From: Staphylotrichum longicolle
Lineage: Eukaryota; Ascomycota; Sordariomycetes; Sordariales; Chaetomiaceae
Assembly (NCBI GenBank): GCA_019096155.1
Contig: JAHCVI010000001.1
Coordinates: forward strand, 1,240,001-1,304,000
Direction of reading: 5' to 3'
Length of the DNA: 64,000 bases
Of this stretch, positions 1 to 11,914 are shown piece by piece; the first letter of the stretch is position 1, and the number at the start of each line of letters is the position of its first letter. Both the position numbers and the translations under genes were made by a program. Below the pieces are notes generated by a model. That model was not told where the DNA came from and ran no database searches. It saw nothing but the letters and a program-made list of their open reading frames with translations.

Positions 1-229
1 GATGAAGGACAGTGCCATCCTTCCGAATCTCATTCACCAAGAAGTCGGTGTATCTGAGTCGAGTTAGCTGCTAGTTCCATCAAAAGACAATGGAAGGCAA
101 GTCTGCTTACCGCTTGCGAATGTCGCCAGTCCAGGCGAAGTTGATTGCGGCCGAGCGCTGCGTGATGCCGAGATTTTTCTCGGATTCAGCGCGCACGGCA
201 GGCACATGTGTGCCTGGGCGCTGAGACAT
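1..229 (-). CDS. PUS7: tRNA/mRNA pseudouridine synthase Pus7, 5' end only
   Basis: Only the first two exons lie in the window; the gene runs off the left edge. Exon 1 is 111..229, starting at the ATG whose complement is at 227-229. It is followed by a 57-bp intron (donor GTAAGC, acceptor CAG at 54-56), and exon 2 starts at 53. The joined reading frame gives ITQRSAAINFAWTGDIRKR and then YTDFLVNEIRKDGTVLH. That is the N-terminal entry of the TruD/Pus7 family, where the DF-V-E-I strand precedes the catalytic domain. Pus7 (established for the family) converts uridine to pseudouridine at position 13 of tRNAs, in U2 snRNA and in mRNAs. The catalytic aspartate lies outside the window. The assignment rests on about 57 residues but the motif is characteristic. 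Confidence 0.85.
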
Positions 230-2271
230 GATAGCTTGAGCGAGAGGATGTCTCAAGAATGTGCAAGAGTCGCTGGTCGACAATGAGTACGAAAGTTGTC
301 AGACTGAAGTGGCGATTGCTTTGTCAAATGTGGTCTGTAAACGGGTTCGAGGTCAGAGTGAGAACGCGATGTTGGCCGAAGAATGTGGAAACAGAAAGAA
401 GTTTTCTGTTGTTTGGGGAGAAAGTGGGAGAAAGTGGGAGAGAGCGGAAGGTGGGAGGAGGAAGTTGAAAGCTTTGTAGTTGCAGGGTACTGTGTAAGGA
501 AAACTTCCATGTTGGGAATGGGAATTTGGGATCAACAAGTAGCTCTCGGTTCGCAGTGCTGACCGACCCGGCAATGACGGACAACACTTGGGGAAAAAAA
601 AGAGTGCAGAAAGAGGGAGAGCTCTTGTTAAAGATATCTTGGAAGATCAATGGAGAAAAAACGACGTTACCTTTGATATCCAGCTTGAGGAACCGGCGAA
701 TGAGGTTGTGATGTGAGTTGCAGAAGTTCGTTTTAGAGGTTCAGGTCGGTGTTAGAGGATTGCTGCAGGAAAAAAGTCGTTGCGCAGAGAGGCGTTGTGG
801 ATCCCAACAGGGACAAGGCGAGCTCAGGCTCTGGCAGAATCGCGGGGTAGTTGGGGCTGGAGGGGCAGTTCTTCACCGCCTCGAGACCGCCCAAAAGTCC
901 GCGTTGGGATGTTGAGGTGTTGATTGGCTCATTGCCCGAAGCCTCCTGGCAGGAGCGAGAAAGAGAGGGCCTCTAGGAACCTCCATGCCATGACGCGGCG
1001 TTGCTCATGCACTTCCCCATCCGTTGCAAGGTGCGATTTACTTGTGAATCCGCCTTACTCTACAGGGCAATCTAAGTGAAAGTTTTCAGCAGTGTTGCAC
1101 CTTTCTTGACCGTTTCGGTTTCCATCAAGAAGCAAAAGCAAGGAACAGAGGCATCTGCGAGAGCCGTTTCACTTGGTGTCAGACTGAGATGGCGCCAACA
1201 TGGTACAGCCTCTCAACGAAGACTAGAGTCAAGAGATTTTCCAATTCAAAGGTTCAAGCATGTGGGAATCCATCGGTGGCCCTTTATACATGAAAAGGTT
1301 ATAGGACCTGATGGTTTTGTCAGGTACGACTTGTCTCTTCTGACTTGCCTCCTCTGGGCTGTCGCAAGGAAATATGGTGCCACATGAATCAAACCATTTG
1401 AAAATGAAAAGGCAATGTGTGGTGGGTTCCTTATGTTGTGGGTAACAACAGCACCTACAACACTGGGCTGGACCTTGATGTTGTTGAACGCAGTCAGATT
1501 TGGCCCCGAGAGGCTTGAGGGGAATGCCAGGATCCATGCTGGAAAGTGAAATGAAGGTGCCTCTTGAGTGTTCCTCATCACAAGCATCAGCTCGGGTTTC
1601 AGACCCAGGCAAGTTGAGGCGTGGCCATTGAAGTTCTCGAATCAGACAATGCCCGCATGTACAGGCTAAACTATCAAACCAACGCTGAACACATGTCGCG
1701 GCTGGCAAGAGAGGACGGCATGAAGCTGCACGCCGACCCGATCTACAGGCTGGAGCTGCCTGAAACCCGCCGGAAGGCAATAAAACCGCGGTGGTTGTGG
1801 TATAAACCAAAAGGAGATTCCTTGGGCAGCAGGAGATAGGTACTTTTCTACAAAATTGGCAATCTTCTGACATTCCTCGCAATCCAATCACTGTTGTCGT
1901 CTGAGGGTCTCGCAGCTCCATTCCAGGCCGAATGTTGTCGAGTTCAGGAGAAGAGAGCCACTCAGCAATTAAAACGAGACCTATCGATATCGGCTGCCGC
2001 TGCCGGGATGGCTACTTGTACAGTGCAGGCGGGGCTGGGCGCGGCCTGCAGCAGTCCCAGGATGCACAGGAAGAGAGAGCGGGCACGCACTGTGACAAGC
2101 GCAGCAACAGCAGCCACAACGACTTCAGCATCAGCATCCGCAACGGTCAAAAACTACCGCACCAGAAGCCCCTACAAAAGCAGATGGCGACAGCAACTCT
2201 GCGAGCCAAAACCCGAGTCTAAAGTCCAGATCTGGATCGAGATCCCGGCCCCGTCGTCGCTCGTCAACAAG
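230..2271. other. intergenic region between PUS7 and alpha-actinin
   Basis: About 2.0 kb separate the divergent starts of PUS7 and alpha-actinin. I see no supportable gene here. The open frames are short, or in the case of the 230-codon minus-strand frame at 1229-1921 cysteine-rich and without recognisable domains or splice structure. The stretch presumably holds both promoters and 5' UTRs. An in-frame extension upstream of the alpha-actinin ATG runs back to about 1894 but looks unlike protein. Confidence 0.6.
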
Positions 2272-4353
2272 ATGGCCTTCGCCGAGCAGCAGCGCTGGAT
2301 CACCGTCCAGCAAAAGACGTTTACAAAATGGCTGAACACCAAGCTGGAGGCCCGCAGTCTCGAGGTCAAGGATCTGGTGCAGGACTTGTCTGATGGTGTA
2401 TGTTTTTGTTATGGTTTTTGATGCCGCTTCCTTCCGGAGAGAGACAATCGGGAAAGATCGAGTTGCTAATGTTTACCCTCCCTTGCCAGGTCATTCTCAT
2501 TCACCTGCTCGAGTGCCTGTCCAGCGAGTCGCTCGGCCGATATGCCGCCAAACCGAAGCTGCGCGTGCAGCGCTTTGAAAATGCCAACCTCGCTCTCAAC
2601 TTTATCAAGTCCCGCGGGATCCAGATGACCAACATTGGTGCCGAGGACGTGGTGGACGGGAACCGCAAGATCATTCTGGGGTTGATATGGACGCTCATTC
2701 TCCGCTTCACCATCAACGACATCAACGAGGAGGGCATGACGGCCAAGGAGGGCTTGTTGCTCTGGTGCCAGCGCAAGACGGCGTGTTACGACGAGGTGGA
2801 CGTGCGCGACTTCAGCGCGAGCTGGAACGACGGCCTCGCATTCTGCGCCCTGCTCGACATCCACCGCCCGGACCTGATCGACTACGACGCCCTCGACAAG
2901 TCGGACCACAGGGGCAACATGCAGATGGCCTTCGATATTGCGCACAAGGAGATTGGCATCCCGAAGCTGCTGGACGTGGAGGACGTGTGCGACGTGGCGA
3001 AGCCCGATGAACGCAGTTTGATGACGTACATTGCATACTGGTTCCATGCTTTCTCGCAGATGGAAAAAGTCGAGAATGCCGGTCGCCGCGTCGAGAAGTT
3101 TGTCAACAACATGCGGGGCGCCTGGGACATGCAGAGCGCGTATGAGAGGAGGATGGCCGCTCTGCTCAAGGCAATCCGTGAGCAGATGGAGAGCTGGCAG
3201 CAGGCAAAGTTTGAGGGAACCTATGCGGACGCCAAGGCGCAAGCTGGGAACTTTGCAGCGTACAAGAGGGGACTAAAGCGGGAATGGGTAGCCGAGAAGA
3301 GCGAGCTGGCGACGCTGTTGGGCAACATCAAAACCAAATTGGGCACATATCGGTTACGACCGTATGAGCCACCAGCGGAGCTCAGATTGGAGGTGTTGGA
3401 CCAGGAATGGGCGAATTTGACCAAGGCGGAGATGATTCGGGGGCAATTGATCAACGAGACGATCAGGGAGTATGTAAACAACAGGTCGTCACAGGGAACA
3501 GCACTAACGCTTTGCAGTATCAAAAACGCCCTCCGAAAGTCTTTTGCAGACAAGGCCAACGATTTCGCCCTCGCACTCAACACCATTCAACTAGCCATTT
3601 CCGGGCTAGAAGGCGACGTCGAAGACCAACTCCACCACGTGCGGAAGCTCTCGGACAACCTCCCGCTCTGGACGCCTTCCTCAAGACCATCGCCGCGGTC
3701 GCGCCAAGTGCCAAGAAGCCAACATTGAAGAAAACGACTTCACCACCTACACGTACGACGAGCTCGGCTACGAGCTCTCCCTCGTCAAGTCCTCCGTCTC
3801 CAAGAAGCTCGCCTTCCTCGAGAACCAGATGGTCGCCCGCAACATGCCGATCCAGCTCGAAGTTCGAGTCCGTCTTCCGCCACTTCGACGACCGCGACGA
3901 CACCAACTGCCTGTCGGAGCTCGAGTTCAGCGCCGCGCTCGCGTCCCTAGGCCTCATCTTCTCCGAGGACGAGATGCACGACTACTTCCTCGACACGTCG
4001 GGCGGGCGCGCGCCGTCACGTTCGAGCAGTTCATCCGCTTCATGGTCGACGTGACCGAGGACCAGAACACGGCCGAGCAGGTCTTCCAGAGCTTCCGCGA
4101 GGTCGCCGACGGCAAGCCCTACGTCACCGAGATGGACCTGCGCCACTCCCTCGTGCCCGACGAGGTGATCGAGAAGCTCGTCGAGATCATGCCGGCCCAC
4201 AGCGGGCCGGACATGCAGGCCGACCGCGGGCAGCCGCAGTTTGATTACATCTCGTTCATGGACAAGATGATTGGGGATGCCGGGAGCGGGGGCGGGAGCG
4301 GGAGCGGGAGGGCAAGCCCGTCAAAGCTGGGGAAGGTGAATGGGGTGCATTAA
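2272..4353 (+). CDS. ain1: alpha-actinin (actin cross-linker), with several frame breaks
   Basis: Exons are 2272..2397, 2490..3469 and 3518..4353. Introns are GTATGT...CAG of 92 and 48 bp; the second has a CTAAC branch site. Residues about 8-110 form a first calponin-homology domain (KTFTKWLNTKL, DLSDGVILIHLLE, FIKSRGIQM) and about 125-230 a second (LLLWCQRKT, DIHRPDLIDYDAL). Charged spectrin-like helices follow, then C-terminal EF-hand-like segments (FRHFDDRDDTNCL, SFREVADGKPY). The length of about 646 aa fits fungal alpha-actinins. The family cross-links F-actin in the cytokinetic ring and cortex. The reading frame is broken near 3665, 3700, 3860 and 4010, yet every segment between the breaks is conserved sequence in the expected order. 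I therefore treat the breaks as sequence errors, though real mutation is not excluded. The C-terminus is glycine/serine-rich. Confidence 0.88.
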
Positions 4354-4966
4354 AGAGAGCCTTATGTTGTGGGTGATCTCGCTCTGAGAGCGCGGCAGTT
4401 TCGCTTCAGATCTTCTTTTGTCATACTTTTCTTTTAATAGTCGTGGTAGCATAGCGTGCATGGTTTTTGGGGACACAAACAGATTATATCCTACTTCGCT
4501 GTGCTGCGGGTTTTGTGGACGATGTTGGGGGCCGAGTTCTGGCAGATCAAAACCAGAACTGTTGTGGGTTGAGGCTGGTCGACATCTTTTTCCGTGCATT
4601 GACTTCATTGATGAGGTTGCCTTGGTTCACGGACTCTGTCCAGCTCCGCAGCGCATCTAACCCAGGTTCCAAGTCAACCATCTGGACTCAACATCAATCA
4701 CCTCCGCCCAGGCACCGTGCCATCCCATATACCACCAAGGAGAAAACCATGGCAATACCCCTTGATTTGTCTATCCAAACCGTCTATCAAGATACATTCC
4801 ACATGACTGTCCAACCAACCAACCCATGACTGACCCAACTGATGCAACCCAACCCGTCTATGCTCACTCCCAAAAAAGGCAAACAACCCCTGAGCGACTA
4901 CATCCCAACCAACACTCACCGATCTTACAACACCTCGACACCCACTCACCAACTCAAACCCTTCCT
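4354..4966. other. convergent intergenic region
   Basis: This region holds the 3' flanks of alpha-actinin and of the VPS9-domain gene. I see no gene or clear structured element in it. Confidence 0.6.
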
Positions 4967-7440
4967 TTACTCCTTGAAAGCACCCATCTCCTTGAGCGCC
5001 CCGGCCAGCCGCTTATAGTCCTTCAACAGCTCAAACACCTCGCCCAGTTTCAAGTCCGCGGCATTCTGCAGCTCCAGAAACCGCTTGACGGGCGGGCTGA
5101 TCTGGGCGTGTTCCCGCGCGGGGAGGACGGCGGCCAGATCCGGAAAGGCCTGCGTTCAGACCATGTTAGTTCGCATTTCGAATTCCCACGTAACCAAGCA
5201 GGTATCTCCAATTAAGCCCTCAAGAAAGAAGGGGAAGAAAAAAAGAGAGAGAAACAACATACCGTAGCTAGATCCCCGCCCTCCACGCCCAGCCCCACCG
5301 CCCCTTTCGCAATCGGTACCGGCACCGGCGCAGGCGCAGGCGCAGGCGTCGACCGCCCAAAGCCTCGAAACCCGCCAATCCCCGCCGACAGCCTCGCCAT
5401 GGGGTTCAGCGAGTTGCCCAGGTTCCGCACGGAGTCCATGATCGGCGGACTGCTCACCCCGCCGCCAAGAACGGGCGACGTCCCCGTCGCCACGACCTGC
5501 GTCGTGCTGCTGCTGCCGCCGCCGCCGCTCTCCGGCAGCGGCCTGCGTTCGTCCCCCCCGCCGCGGCGCGAACCCCCGGACGCCACGCTGCTGCGCGCCG
5601 AATCAGCGCTATGATCGCGCGCGGCCTTGCGGCCCGTGCCGGAGATAAAGCTGAGCAGGGGCGGGCGTTCGTGTTCATGCTGCTCCGGGCTGGCGCTGCG
5701 GAGGGAGAGCTCTGGGGTGGGGGCCACGTCGTCGTGCGCGCCTAGGGGCGGCGGGGTGCCGATTAGCTTGCGCGCGTCGTCCAGGGTCTTGGGGACGACG
5801 ACCTCGCTGCCGTCCTCCTTGGTGAGGAGGAGGCCGCTGTCAGGCCCGCGCTCGCGGAGCTTGCCGAGGAGGAACTTGTAGCTGTCGCCGAGGGAGGTGT
5901 GCAGGGTTTTGAGCCCCTGGTCAGCGGTCAGGAGGAGGGTGTCGGAGGCGGCGTTGAGTGCTTGGGCTGGGGTCGGGGTGTTGCGGACGAGGTCGCTGAG
6001 GCGACGCGGGCCACGGAGCTGGGCGTTGACGGTGGCGCGGAAGCCCGTGGGGGAGGCGGTCTGGGTTTGTTGTTTGAGGCTGGCAGCGAGGGCGGAAGGG
6101 GATGTGTCGACGGAAGGGTTGGGGCTGAGAGTGGGGGAGAAGGCTGGTGGAAAGGTGTCACCTTTTGGTGCGGGCGAGGCGACGGCTGATTTGAGCGGGC
6201 CGGTGGGGGTCTCGTCGGCGCGGAGGGTCGAGAGGTCGACGGTCTCGAGGAAGCTGATGGTAGCCTCGAGGGTGGTGAGGCAGTAGGCGGCTTCGCCTGT
6301 CAGTTTGGGTTCCCAGCGGAAGCGCTGGATAAAGTTGACGTCGCTGATGACGTTGAGGTTCTCGGGCGGGAGGGTGATGAGGGTGTAGATGAGCATGGGC
6401 ATGAGCTCGTCGGCCGATGAGGAGGGGTGGAAGTGGGAGAGTGTGTCTATGATGCTCTTGTGCGCCGCTTTGAGGCGGTTGAGTTTTCCTAGGGGATACC
6501 TCGACTGGCTCATCAATATCAGCTCTTTCCTTGCCGGCTCTAGCCATTCCTTGACCTCCTCCTGCTTCTTGGCCGCGGCCTCGGGGTCGTTGTCTGGCGT
6601 GCCAAGGTCAACTCCCAGATCAACCGGGCCAATGCCGACCACGGAGAGGGCGGCGGTTTTCGACCGCAGCTTTGCGTCCTGCGCCTCGTCTTGTGTGCTA
6701 CGGTGGCGGTAGATCTTGCTGTAGATGCCTTCGCATAACCGCCTCTCCACGGCCTCCTCCAACATGAGCTTCTTCTGTTCGAGAGCCCTTCTGGCCCGCT
6801 TTCGGTCTTCATATTCTTCGGGTGTCAAGAGCTGCTGGTCCGAATCCCGCCTGATAGGAGCGGCCTTGGCCTTGTCCTTGTTCCCGAGTGAGGCAGCCTT
6901 TGCGCGCAGCAGACTCGCAGCTGATGCTCGGGTCGAGAGAGGCGGGGCGTCTTCTCGTCTCTGACGGGTGGCCAAAGTATCGACGTGTGTTTGGATATGT
7001 GACGAGGCCGTGGCGTAGAAGTCTTGGAACATGCCGGACAGGTTGTCGATGGTGGGCGGAGTGGGGTGCACTTTGGCGGACAAGGTGTCGATGAAGCGGT
7101 CCGTCAAGCTGATGAGCTCGATGGGAAGGTCGTCCAGGTCGACCGAGGCCCTTGGGGGATCTGCTGTCTCCTCGCTGATCCTGCTAACAAAGGTGTTGGG
7201 CTCCTCGAACCTGCTTCCCTGCGTCACCACCGTCCCAGACGCCGTTCGTAGGGCCGACCGAGAGGCAGACGGGGGGCCATTCTCGATGGTGCTGGCTCTC
7301 TTGGGCCGAGTCATGGGCTCAGGGGACGACGAGCGTTCGACTCGAAAAGAACGTACAGGCCTCAGGGGAGTTTGGCGGTGCGCCGAGTTCGACGGGTTGG
7401 AAGCCATGGGGCTACCGCTGAGGGTCAGGCTAGACAACAT
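4967..7440 (-). CDS. VPS9-domain Rab5-type guanine nucleotide exchange factor
   Basis: Two exons, 5263..7440 and 4967..5149 (donor GTATGT, acceptor CAG), encode 786 aa. The start is the ATG giving MLSSLTLSGSPMAS; the frame stays open upstream, but that part looks like untranslated sequence. Residues 1-90 are Ser/Pro/Arg-rich and disordered. A helical segment rich in Arg/Glu/Lys (RKRARRALEQKK) precedes the VPS9 domain at about 240-390. That domain has a core around 340-385 (ELMPMLIYTLITLPPENL, then FIQRF and EAAYCLTTLEATISFLE), matching the conserved Asp/Glu-L-P-hydrophobic layout of the family. The C-terminal 300 residues are low complexity and end in a short conserved helix (FELLKDYKRLAGALKEM). 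VPS9 proteins activate Rab5/Vps21 on endosomes (family knowledge); the exact Rab is not shown by the sequence. Confidence 0.85.
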
Positions 7441-8964
7441 CGTGATCGTGTCAGTGACTCGTTTTCGGAAAATACAACACGAGACAGAGAAGAAAGAAAA
7501 AAGACCAGAAACACCATATCTATGTTCATCGCTACCACCCTCATAATAAACGACAGGACTGCAGCAAGGACTCGGCTTGGCCTTACCGGATCTCGACCGC
7601 CGCGCATGAAGCAGCGGCCTACACGGAGAGGGGTGGTTGAAACAGCGGACCGGGCGGGTGATCAGCAGGTGGCCTGCGTCGTGACCAGAGGCTGCTTGGT
7701 GTATTTTGGTCAGTTTGAAAGAACAGACACCCACAGATTGTAGTTGTTCCAGGGAGGTTCCAGAACGAGGCCTGGTGTCGTGACACTTGTGTCTCTCGAG
7801 CTTTCAATCGCAGTTGCCAAGTGGTTATCGGCTCGAAATGGAGCTCCAGGGTTGTCTCCCACGCGAGCGGGATGCTGTGGGCCGGACGCGAATCTGGATC
7901 ACTGGTCGTGTCTGCGTCGCAGGCCCATCCCGGTACGGGTGATCTTAGCAGCGGCTCCAGCCGGACGACGCCGGTGCAAGTGACAACATGCGACTGAAGT
8001 GGAACTTAAAACCTTCGAGCCGATGCTACTTTCAGTGAATGATCAAATAAATTTACGACAGCCCCCAGATCTGTTATCCGGGCAAGTAAAGGAAATCTTG
8101 TTTCTCAGATGCGATAGTGGAGTCCGTACCCGGCCAGTCTTCAAGGTTCCCGCCCACTACTGTGTACCACAGCGCGGAAGGGTGTCGTCTGAGGCCCAGG
8201 CAACCGATTCAAAAGTGGCCTGCATGTTTAGACCAGGGCCAGTCTTCAGCGCCATGCAGCCACTGAGTGGAAGATGGTGCGAAGTACGGAAGTACAGTAC
8301 GGGGCCCGCCGATCGTCAAGGTCTTGCTGCTACGGGATGACTGATGCAAGAACCCAGACTGGGGTAAAACAAATCAGATCAGCTGCCCTCGGCTCTTTTG
8401 ACTCTGATGAGTACATCGTCCTGTGTAGAAATCAAGGTTGCCTGCCCGCAGCGGATCGATCAGGGTGCGGGAGCCCGGCTCGCCCTGCCAGGCACCGGTT
8501 GTGCATTTTCCCAACAGTTTCCCAAGCAGCTGCCAATGATAGCCACGGATGCTGACACGACAGAGAAGCCCCGCAGAATCCGGGGGGAGCATCATCATGT
8601 GCCTGTTAGGGATCCACCTGCTCTGGGGTATCTCTGGGCTCTCCACTGCCGGAACGCTACAAGACCCACATGACCTCGTTATCAGAGACACGGTCCTCCG
8701 ATAACAGAGAGCGCTGCCTTGATTGGCGGTGGCGCTGCCTCCCGCCCAGCGACCGAGCCAACCCCCGAGCCATGCCGTCGTCATCTGGACGCCGTTCACG
8801 GGCCACGCGGGTCTTTCGCCTTCCCAAACACACCTCTCTCAACACACGACTCTCCAGCGCCCATGGAGTAGCCCGCGGCCACACACGACTTCTTCATCGT
8901 CACACTCTCCGACCACAGCTATTCTGACCGACATCGACTCATCAGCACGAGCACAGCGCCTGGC
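7441..8964. other. divergent intergenic region, VPS9 gene / ATG15
   Basis: About 1.5 kb hold the promoters and 5' UTRs of two divergent genes. I see no supportable gene or RNA here. Confidence 0.6.
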
Positions 8965-11046
8965 ATGTTACCGAGGAGGAAGGGGGCCGGTGCGACGTGC
9001 ACCTCGGCCGGCCGGGTCACCGCCCAACTGCTGTTGTCCTTCCTCGCCCTCTCGGCATCTCCTCTCGCCGCCGCGGCGGGCACTTCGAGAGCAGATGCGC
9101 AGCTGGTTATCCCCATCGACGCTGGGCCGATAGCACCACTCGTCCCAGAGCCCCCAGCCCCCGCGGAGCATACCTTTGTGAGTAATCCGGCATGTTGATG
9201 TTGACCAGCGACATGTTCCGCCGCTAACGCGCCCGTCTACAGACACTTCGACACATCTACCATCATGGCACTCACAGACACCCGAGCCTCCACCGAAAGC
9301 AAGACGTGGCCCATGCAAGCGCCGATGTCTGGCTGGCGGCCGAGGACGACCACGAGGCCGAGCGCCTTGGCCCCCTCCGAGCCCGAAGCAACGCTCTCCC
9401 GATACAGCGACTGGTGGACCGGCGGCCGAGCGTGGTAGATCCGATGGTGGCCGCGGCACGGCAACAGGGGTTCGTCTCGGTGCTCTCGCCGTCGGCCTGG
9501 ACGGTTGATGAGGTTCCGGCGCCCAACATCACCGACAAGGACACTATTTTGACGCTCGCGCTGATGGCAGCCAATGCCTACGTGGAGAAGCCGGGCGAGG
9601 CCGACTGGGAAGACGTGGGCGCGCCGTTCAACCGGAGCGCCGATTTCGGGTGGGAGAGCGACGGGCTGCGGGGCCATGTGTTCGCCGACGAGACCAACTC
9701 GACCATTGTCATCGGGCTGAAGGGGACCTCGCCGGCTGTTTTTGATGGGGACGGAACGACCACTAACGACAAGGTCAACGATAACCTCTTTTTCAGCTGC
9801 TGCTGCGCCCAGCAGGGGCCCTGGACCTGGCATCAGGTCTGCGACTGCGCGACGGGCACGTACTCGTGTAACAACACGTGTGTCGTCCAAGCCCTGCGCG
9901 ACGAGAACCGATATTACCAGGCGGCTCGCGAACTGTACGCCAATGTGACCGAGCTGTACCCCAACTCGCATGTCTGGATCGCCGGCCATTCGCTGGGCGG
10001 CGCCGTCAGCTCCTTCCTTGGCCTCACCTACGGCGTCCCGGTGGTGACATTCCAAGCCGTCCCCGATGCGTTGGCGGCCGGTAGGCTGGGGCTGCCTGTG
10101 CCGCCTGGAGCCGACCCGAACGCGCCTCAGACTAGGGAGTACACCGGGGCGTTCCACTTTGGGCACACGGCCGATCCCATCTACATCGGCACCTGCAACG
10201 GCGCAACGGCGTCGTGTTCGTTCGGAGGCTATGCTCTGGAGTCTGCGTGCCACACGGGCCGAGAGTGCGTCTACGACACGGTGGGCGACAAGGGCTGGCG
10301 TGTCGGCATCGGCACGCACAAGATTCGGGCCGTGATTCGCGACGTGATTCTCAAGTACGAGACGGTCCCGGAGTGCAAGTTCACCCCGGAGTGCAGGGAC
10401 TGCGGCAACTGGAAGATGTACGAGAGCAACGGGACGGAAACGACCACGACCGCGAGCACCTCGACATCGACCAGCAAGACGCGCACCCGGACTGAGACGT
10501 GCAAGACGCCGTAAGTGTTTCCTCTCCGCCATTTCGCCCTCAGAATGGCTGCTAACGGCGATGCAGGGGCTGGTGGGGCTGCTTGGATGAGACGAGCACC
10601 ACTACCGGCACGAAGACGTCCAAAGTCACGACGACGACGACGTCGTCGACTACTACGTGTCTCACTCCGTAAGGCCTCCATTCCTGTTGATGCTGTGTGT
10701 TTGCGTTTTGCTGACCTGGACCAGTGGCTGGTTTGGCTGCAAGGACAAGACAGGCACAGTCACGAGTACCACGACCACCACCACTCCCACCGTAACCAGC
10801 ACGACTTGCTTGACGCCTGGGCGGTTCTGGGGATGCAACGACGAGGTGACGACAGAGTTGGGCACCACAACAACACAGGAGCGCAGCACCATTACCCCGC
10901 CCCCCACCATGCCCAGCACGACGACTGCGCCGTCGGCGGTCCCAACGGAAGATCCCCCTGAGAAGGGCGAGTGCATCGACCGGGCGTGGTACGGGCGGTG
11001 CAGGGAGTGGGAAGGCGACGAGCCCGACCGGAACGAGGACATGTAA
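8965..11046 (+). CDS. atg15: autophagic body lipase Atg15
   Basis: Four exons (8965..9177, 9243..10510, 10567..10668, 10725..11046) encode 634 aa with an intact frame. An N-terminal signal anchor (TAQLLLSFLALSASPLAAAA, about residues 20-39) is followed by LRHIYHHGTHRHPSLH, typical of Atg15. The class-3 lipase domain follows, with FKGTSP-like IGLKGTSPAVFDGD and nucleophile motif IAGHSLGGAVSS (Ser about 321). N-glycosylation sequons are frequent. Family knowledge: Atg15 enters the vacuole through the multivesicular-body route and lyses autophagic bodies. The C-terminal tail is Ser/Thr-rich and carries three Trp-Cys modules (GWWGC, GWFGC, GRFWGC), typical of filamentous fungal Atg15. Exons 3 and 4 each begin at the same phase with such a module, which suggests exon duplication. 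Confidence 0.95.
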
Positions 11047-11914
11047 GGGCATTTGCTGGGGATTCGTTTGTGTTTATTCTTGGGTTGATTATTCGGCGCG
11101 ATTGGAGTTTTCAATGGGCTACTTCTATGGTGGGTAGCGTTGAGGTGGTGAGATGGGATTGGGGCTTGCATAAGACACAGAATACAGGGAGTTGGTGCTC
11201 TTTGGGTGGGAGGGCGAAGGCCAGGATACGCAAGGGTGCATGGTATACACACCAACCGCAGCGGTTACAGGATGCATTAGTGACTATGTCAAATAGCAAT
11301 ATATGGCATGAAATCACGTCGAGAGGGCAGTCCACCAGCGCCGGGACGATACGATGTCGAATGTGCCCAGATTGGGCCCCAGATGCTGGCCCCCGGACGC
11401 TGGCCCGATGTCGTGCAGATCCAGGGAGACCCCGAGACAGCAGCCCCGCTCTCAGCTGCAGCTTGGCCCAGCTCACGAGCGACAGCCCAAGTCTCTCGGC
11501 GCTCTGCCACTATCGACTGTCTCGTATTTCTGGCTGGCATTTGGGGACTTGGCCGGTTCTGTGCATATGTAAGGTAGCCTGACCTGTCATCACAATCACG
11601 CCTGGGGGCACTCCCGGTTTTTCCTTCTGTGATCTGGACAAAACCTGCAACCACCCGTTTCAGGGACGAAGAACGACCCGATCTTGTGGAGGGACACAAT
11701 AATAATACCCCGCCCCACCAACTCGTTCGTCCTAGCCTACCTAGCCTAACCCCGCTACCCGGGCCCGATCCCGATCCCGAAAGTCTAAAAAGGTCCCAGA
11801 TCGCCGGGTCCCGTCCGTCGCTGTCCCCGTCTGGTCTGGTCTGGTCTGCCCCGACCCGCGCCGCTTCCCCGTCCATCCATCCATTCATTCACCACCCAGG
11901 AGGGGCATCCAGCC
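11047..11914. other. intergenic region upstream of the RING/ZZ/SH3 gene
   Basis: About 870 bp between two plus-strand genes. A tandem CTGGT repeat (tctggtctggtctggtctg, about 11830-11848) and CCGATCC/CCATT repeats lie just before the next ATG. I see no gene. Confidence 0.6.

Noticed and set aside
340..360. Possible tRNA B box (ggttcgaggtc)
   Set aside because: No cloverleaf can be formed with the flanking sequence.
1229..1921. 230-codon minus-strand frame in the PUS7/alpha-actinin gap
   Set aside because: Cys-rich, no domain, no splice support, and composition like non-coding sequence. A lineage-specific gene cannot be fully excluded.
3640..4353. Alpha-actinin as a pseudogene
   Set aside because: Codon-level conservation continues across all breaks and similar breaks occur in essential genes nearby; error is the simpler reading.
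9237..10532. 431-codon minus-strand frame opposite ATG15
   Set aside because: Same antisense effect; ATG15 on the plus strand has catalytic motifs and correct splicing.
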